NCBI GenBank assembly: GCA_946484175.1
Contig: CAMLSX010000016.1
Coordinates: 1-45,518, forward strand
DNA: 45,518 nucleotides
Direction of reading: 5' to 3'
From: an uncultured Clostridia bacterium
GTDB taxonomy: Bacteria; Bacillota; Clostridia; Oscillospirales; Acutalibacteraceae
In this document: piece by piece, positions 41,932-45,518 of the stretch
Numbering within the stretch: position 1 is the stretch's first letter
Layout: the number at the start of each line of letters is the position of its first letter
The notes under the pieces: generated by a model
What the model saw: only the letters and a program-made list of their open reading frames with translations
The model's database searches: none
What the model was told of the DNA's origin: nothing
Made by a program: the position numbers and the translations under genes

Positions 41932-42059
41932 ATTCCGGCGGCTTTTACGCCGCCGGAATTCTGATACGATTCCACATTGGACGTGGAATCAAAAAGGCGC
42001 CGGGCTTTCCCCTGTGGATTTGCTGGGCAGCAAGCCGGTTTGTTGGAAAACCGGTATCA
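41932..42059 (+). promoter_or_regulatory. Intercistronic multi-helix RNA, candidate riboswitch or cis-regulator
   Basis: Between the Gfo/Idh stop and the TIM-barrel gene a series of near-contiguous helices can form. H1: 41932-41942 with 41949-41959 (11 bp). P1: TGATAC (41962-41967) with GTATCA (42054-42059). Inside P1, P2 GATTCCAC/GTGGAATC (41968-41975 with 41983-41990), P3 TTGCT/AGCAA (42020-42024 with 42029-42033), and P4 CCGGTTT/AAACCGG (42035-42041 with 42048-42054, last pair shared with P1). A 29-nt linker containing GGCGCC joins P2 and P3. P1 ends 7 nt before the ribosome binding site AGGAG. No T run follows H1. No known riboswitch class was recognised. Confidence 0.5.
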
Positions 42060-42081
42060 TGTTGACAGGAGTTGTTTATTT

Positions 42082-42798
42082 ATGAAAATCAATTTGCAGC
42101 TTTGGTCTGTAAAGGACGACACCGCAGCCGATTTCTTCGGAACCCTCGAAAAAGTAGCAAAAATGGGATATACCGGCGTTGAGTTTGCCGGTTTTGGTGG
42201 AATTGCCGCTGAAGATATGAAAAAGAAGCTGGACGAGCTGGGACTGGAAGGCGTTTCTGCTCATGTACCGTATGACCAGCTGACCAATCATCTGGAAGAG
42301 ACCATTGCTTATCTGAAAACCATTGGTGCTTCCTTCATTGTCTGCCCTGGTGCAGAAGTGAACAGCGTAGAAAACGCCAAGAAGATTGCAGCTGAATTCA
42401 ACCGTATCGGTAAAATCTGCAAGGAAAACGGCCTGCGCTTTGGATATCACAACCATGATTTCGAGTTTAAGACGGATAACGGCCAGTATCCGCTGGAAGT
42501 TCTGTTTGAAAACGTAGACCCCGAGTATGTGATTCAGCAGCCCGATGTTTTCTGGGTACAGTATGCCGGTCTGGATGCAGTAGAGTATGTGCGCAAAAAC
42601 AAAGATCGCTGCCCCATCATCCACCTCAAGCAGATTCGCGGCAAAGATAACGTGGATGCTCAGGACGGCACCATCGATTTTGCTGAAATCAAAAAGATTT
42701 GCAGCGATGCAGTATTTGTCTATGAGCAGGAGGAATACCCCACCGGTACACCTCTGGAGTGCGTAGCTCATTCTGCAGAGCATTTGACCGCCCTGTAA
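42082..42798 (+). CDS. TIM-barrel sugar phosphate isomerase/epimerase
   Basis: A 238-residue protein of the AP-endonuclease-2-like (IolE/IolI/xylose-isomerase-like) TIM-barrel family. GYTGVEFAGFGG, the FGYHNHDFEF block with metal-binding His and Glu, and IIHLKQIRGKD with a His ligand are visible. It likely isomerises or dehydrates the keto product of the preceding Gfo/Idh enzyme. AGGAG is spaced 10 nt from the ATG at 42082; the frame's earlier start would run through the structured RNA region. It ends before a bidirectional terminator. Confidence 0.9.
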   Translation: MKINLQLWSVKDDTAADFFGTLEKVAKMGYTGVEFAGFGGIAAEDMKKKLDELGLEGVSAHVPYDQLTNHLEETIAYLKTIGASFIVCPGAEVNSVENAKKIAAEFNRIGKICKENGLRFGYHNHDFEFKTDNGQYPLEVLFENVDPEYVIQQPDVFWVQYAGLDAVEYVRKNKDRCPIIHLKQIRGKDNVDAQDGTIDFAEIKKICSDAVFVYEQEEYPTGTPLECVAHSAEHLTAL

Positions 42799-42828
42799 TG
42801 TAGCGAATTCCCATTCATATTATCAATC

Positions 42829-42878
42829 AAAAAGCCGACAGGAATTCCTTTTGGGAAAACCTGTCGGCTTCTTATTTT
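42829..42878. terminator. Bidirectional terminator between TIM-barrel and AraC genes
   Basis: AAGCCGACAGG (42832-42842) pairs with CCTGTCGGCTT (42860-42870) with T-rich flanks on both sides. Confidence 0.85.
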
Positions 42879-42906
42879 TGGAAAGCTGCCTACGCTCTGG
42901 TTGTAG

Positions 42907-43761
42907 TTAAAAGATCTGCCTCTTCGCTTTTCGATACACAGAAGGAGAACAACCAATCTGGGCCCGAAACGTGGTATTAAAATGCGACAGACTGGAAAAC
43001 CCTGACTGAAAAGCAACTTCTGTGATACTCAGGCTATGATCGGCCAGCTTTTCCAGGCTTTTTTCTACCCTGACGTAATTGATATATTCTGTCAGGGTGT
43101 GACCGGTTGTTTTTTTGAACAGCCGGCACAGATATACATGAGTAAACCCTGCAAAATCAGCCAGTTCAGGAAGCGACAGAGGGGTGTTATAATGTGCTTC
43201 AATGTACCCGGCAACCGGAAGAATTTTTTCCAGGCGCGCTGCCCCCTCTTCATCCGGAATTCCCGCAGAAAGCACATGATTGCGCAGCAGCAGCCCCAGA
43301 ATGGTGATAGATGCCGCATGCAGGAAAATCTCACGATACTCCCGATTCTCTTCATATTCACGCTGCACACGCCGAATTTCTGCCAAAAGCTCTTCGTGAA
43401 ATGGCTTCTCTCCATTCAGAAAACAGAAATCAGCTTCTTCTCCGGCAATAAAGCGATGGATACTGTCGTTTCCCAACGCCTGTGAATCGTACAGTTTATT
43501 CCGGCTGAATTGTACCAGCATATGACAACTATCTTTTCCTGCAAATGTAGCATGCGGCACCAGCCGGTTTACAAACAGTCCCTGTCCCTGCTGCACCTCG
43601 ATTTCCTTTTCCGAAAAGCGCCAGCGAATCATCCCTTTCGTCACATACATCAATTCAATTTCAGGATGTATATGAAAATCAGAAAGCTGGCGTTGCTGCA
43701 CACTTTCCGACATATATATATTCATCCCGATTCCGGGAAAAGAATTGATGATCCGTTCCAT
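42907..43761 (-). CDS. AraC-family regulator with cupin sensor domain
   Basis: A 284-residue regulator. Residues 1-100 form a cupin-like arabinose-type sensor (FHIHPEIELMYVTKG, with VQQGQGLFVNRLVPH), and residues about 185-284 hold the two AraC helix-turn-helix motifs (LADFAGFTHVYLCRLFKKTTG and ITEVAFQSGFSSLSHFN). Its neighbour pair Gfo/Idh and TIM-barrel is the obvious candidate target, since it is convergent to them and likely senses the same sugar. This is inference from position. Confidence 0.9.
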   Translation of the reverse strand: MERIINSFPGIGMNIYMSESVQQRQLSDFHIHPEIELMYVTKGMIRWRFSEKEIEVQQGQGLFVNRLVPHATFAGKDSCHMLVQFSRNKLYDSQALGNDSIHRFIAGEEADFCFLNGEKPFHEELLAEIRRVQREYEENREYREIFLHAASITILGLLLRNHVLSAGIPDEEGAARLEKILPVAGYIEAHYNTPLSLPELADFAGFTHVYLCRLFKKTTGHTLTEYINYVRVEKSLEKLADHSLSITEVAFQSGFSSLSHFNTTFRAQIGCSPSVYRKAKRQIF

Positions 43762-43845
43762 GACAACTGCCTCACTTTACATATTCTATGAAACAGTATA
43801 CCACAGGTGCTTTCTGGTGTCTATGAAAAGCCTGTTTCGAACAGA

Positions 43846-43884
43846 AAAGGCCGATGCTGCACAAAACAGCATCGGCCTTTGTTT
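43846..43884 (-). terminator. Terminator of groEL
   Basis: A 14-bp perfect stem pairs 43846-43859 with 43867-43880 (AAAGGCCGATGCTG type); on minus a short T-rich tail follows. Confidence 0.8.
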
Positions 43885-43902
43885 ATTTGGATTTGATGGG
43901 GA

Positions 43903-45518
<1,616 letters not shown>

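Noticed and set aside
41962-42059. Known riboswitch or small ribozyme (ZTP, HDV-like, twister, glmS) between Gfo/Idh and TIM-barrel genes
   Set aside because: Short resemblances such as CTGGGCA exist, but the required conserved core elements are missing.

Overview
The window looks like chromosomal DNA from a Gram-positive anaerobe of the Clostridia, most likely an Oscillospirales/Ruminococcaceae-type gut bacterium; genus is not resolved. The reasons are strong AGGAGG-type ribosome binding sites, a Clostridia-style dcw cluster that opens with mraZ and uses a PASTA-domain PBP, a Bacillus-type LexA box, CCA-encoding tRNAs, and plant-polysaccharide sugar genes (GH3 enzyme, xylulokinase, DUF4867, Gfo/Idh plus TIM-barrel isomerase).

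Layout. 1-770: edge of a small regulator operon (XRE protein and the start of a second gene) next to the initiator tRNA. 1000-7200: nitroreductase (+); pcrA, mtnN and a small exported protein as one minus-strand operon; a HAD phosphatase (+); corA (-) behind a roughly 200-nt leader. 7500-19500: the cell-division/peptidoglycan cluster, all on minus: mraZ, rsmH, ftsL-like, PASTA PBP, mraY, ftsW, murG, murA, ftsQ/divIB, then ftsZ with its own promoter. murB, murC, murD and ftsA are not in the cluster. 19750-23700: rsmD, coaD and a coiled-coil gene as one operon, then an aldehyde dehydrogenase and a sirtuin. 23880-24400: a decayed serine recombinase. 24480-29650: a minus-strand run of a radical-SAM DNA-repair gene, its DUF4130 partner, a large ADP-ribosylglycohydrolase-family protein and an SGNH hydrolase; a LexA box sits at the start of the run. 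29700-37200: polysaccharide deacetylase (-), then GH3, xylB and DUF4867 (+), then a membrane protein with a YcxB-like tail. 37200-39600: LysR regulator and an AsrC-like sulfite/nitrite reductase, divergent, then tRNA-Ser. 39660-45518: a TVP38-type membrane protein, a Gfo/Idh oxidoreductase and TIM-barrel isomerase pair, an AraC regulator, and groEL running off the right edge.

Three things stand out. First, corA is preceded by a leader holding a 38-codon ORF with a near-perfect ribosome binding site; its peptide begins Met-Lys-Pro-Asp-Pro, like the Met-Glu-Pro-Asp-Pro start of the enterobacterial Mg2+-sensing leader peptide MgtL. Second, the 165-nt gap between the Gfo/Idh and TIM-barrel genes can fold into a closed multi-helix RNA ending 7 nt before the downstream ribosome binding site, which resembles an undescribed riboswitch or other cis-regulatory RNA. 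Third, the radical-SAM/DUF4130 pair has a LexA operator at its promoter, which ties this uncharacterised repair system to the SOS response. All structure and regulation claims come from reading the sequence by eye.
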